Positions 20,493 through 20,546 of a stretch of 20,546 bases of DNA are shown here, piece after piece. Position numbers and translations under genes: made by a program. Source of the stretch: CAYSTL01 sp964516805. GTDB taxonomy: Archaea > Thermoplasmatota > Thermoplasmata > Halarchaeoplasmatales > Halarchaeoplasmataceae. Location: contig CAZEXI010000038.1 of the NCBI GenBank assembly GCA_964516805.1, forward strand, positions 1 through 20,546, read 5' to 3'. Position 1 is the stretch's first letter. Every line of letters starts with the position of its first letter. The notes below the pieces were generated by a model. It saw only the letters and a program-made list of their open reading frames with translations. It had not been told where the DNA came from and did not search any database.

Positions 20493-20546
20493 ACCTACGG
20501 GCAAAATTTATATATAAATCCTTCACTGACCGAACTTGAGGAAATT
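20493..20546 (+). promoter_or_regulatory. Promoter for a gene beyond the window
   Basis: AATTTATATATAAAT (20505-20519) is a strong TATA box on the + strand; the transcript would start near 20537, so the gene lies to the right of the window. No coding frame is visible here. Confidence 0.45.

Overview
This window is an AT-rich archaeal chromosome segment. Archaeal signals recur across it: TATA boxes about 25 bp before likely starts, several apparently leaderless genes, GGTGA or GGAGG ribosome sites, and archaeal family variants (TrpB2, an FtsZ next to a ribbon-helix-helix gene, a QueF-family protein, DUF2085). The RHH-ftsZ pairing recalls the cdrS-ftsZ2 locus of haloarchaea and the TGTACA boxes recall TrpY sites of Methanothermobacter, so a euryarchaeote in the broad sense is likely. 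I cannot place it more finely.

Layout. (1) 3-1964, + strand: the 3' end of a TIM-barrel-like protein and a class I aminotransferase. (2) 1965-3551: trpB2 with a long leader holding two TGTACA-type boxes and a small ORF that overlaps the trpB2 start. (3) 3653-5263: a membrane-anchored surface protein with an SGNH-hydrolase-like domain. (4) 5295-11847, - strand: a compact histidine operon hisZ-hisG-hisD-hisB-hisH-hisA-hisF-hisIE-HAD phosphatase. Nearly every junction overlaps by 4-17 nt. A 30-codon leader ORF precedes it. (5) 12153-14270: rubrerythrin (-) divergent from a tandem ribbon-helix-helix regulator and an FtsZ that has only the GTPase domain. (6) 14340-15822: a YdjM-type membrane protein, a QueF-family protein and a winged-helix regulator. 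(7) 16000-18085: carbamate kinase followed by a KAT-type aminotransferase. (8) 18086-20492: a flavin-reductase-like protein divergent from hisS, with a DUF2085 membrane protein coupled to hisS.

How the genes work together. The his operon encodes every step from PRPP + ATP to histidine except the HisC aminotransferase; either aminotransferase in the window could supply that step. HisG is the short form, which needs HisZ. HisZ is present as a degenerate synthetase paralogue, 7 kb from the true histidyl-tRNA synthetase. The terminal HAD protein is the best candidate for histidinol-phosphatase.

The points most worth a second look are the FtsZ lacking its C-terminal domain downstream of a two-domain RHH protein, the leader ORFs and TGTACA boxes of the trpB2 and his transcripts, and the dyads in the divergent promoter regions. 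No tRNA, rRNA, CRISPR array, insertion sequence or phage gene was seen.
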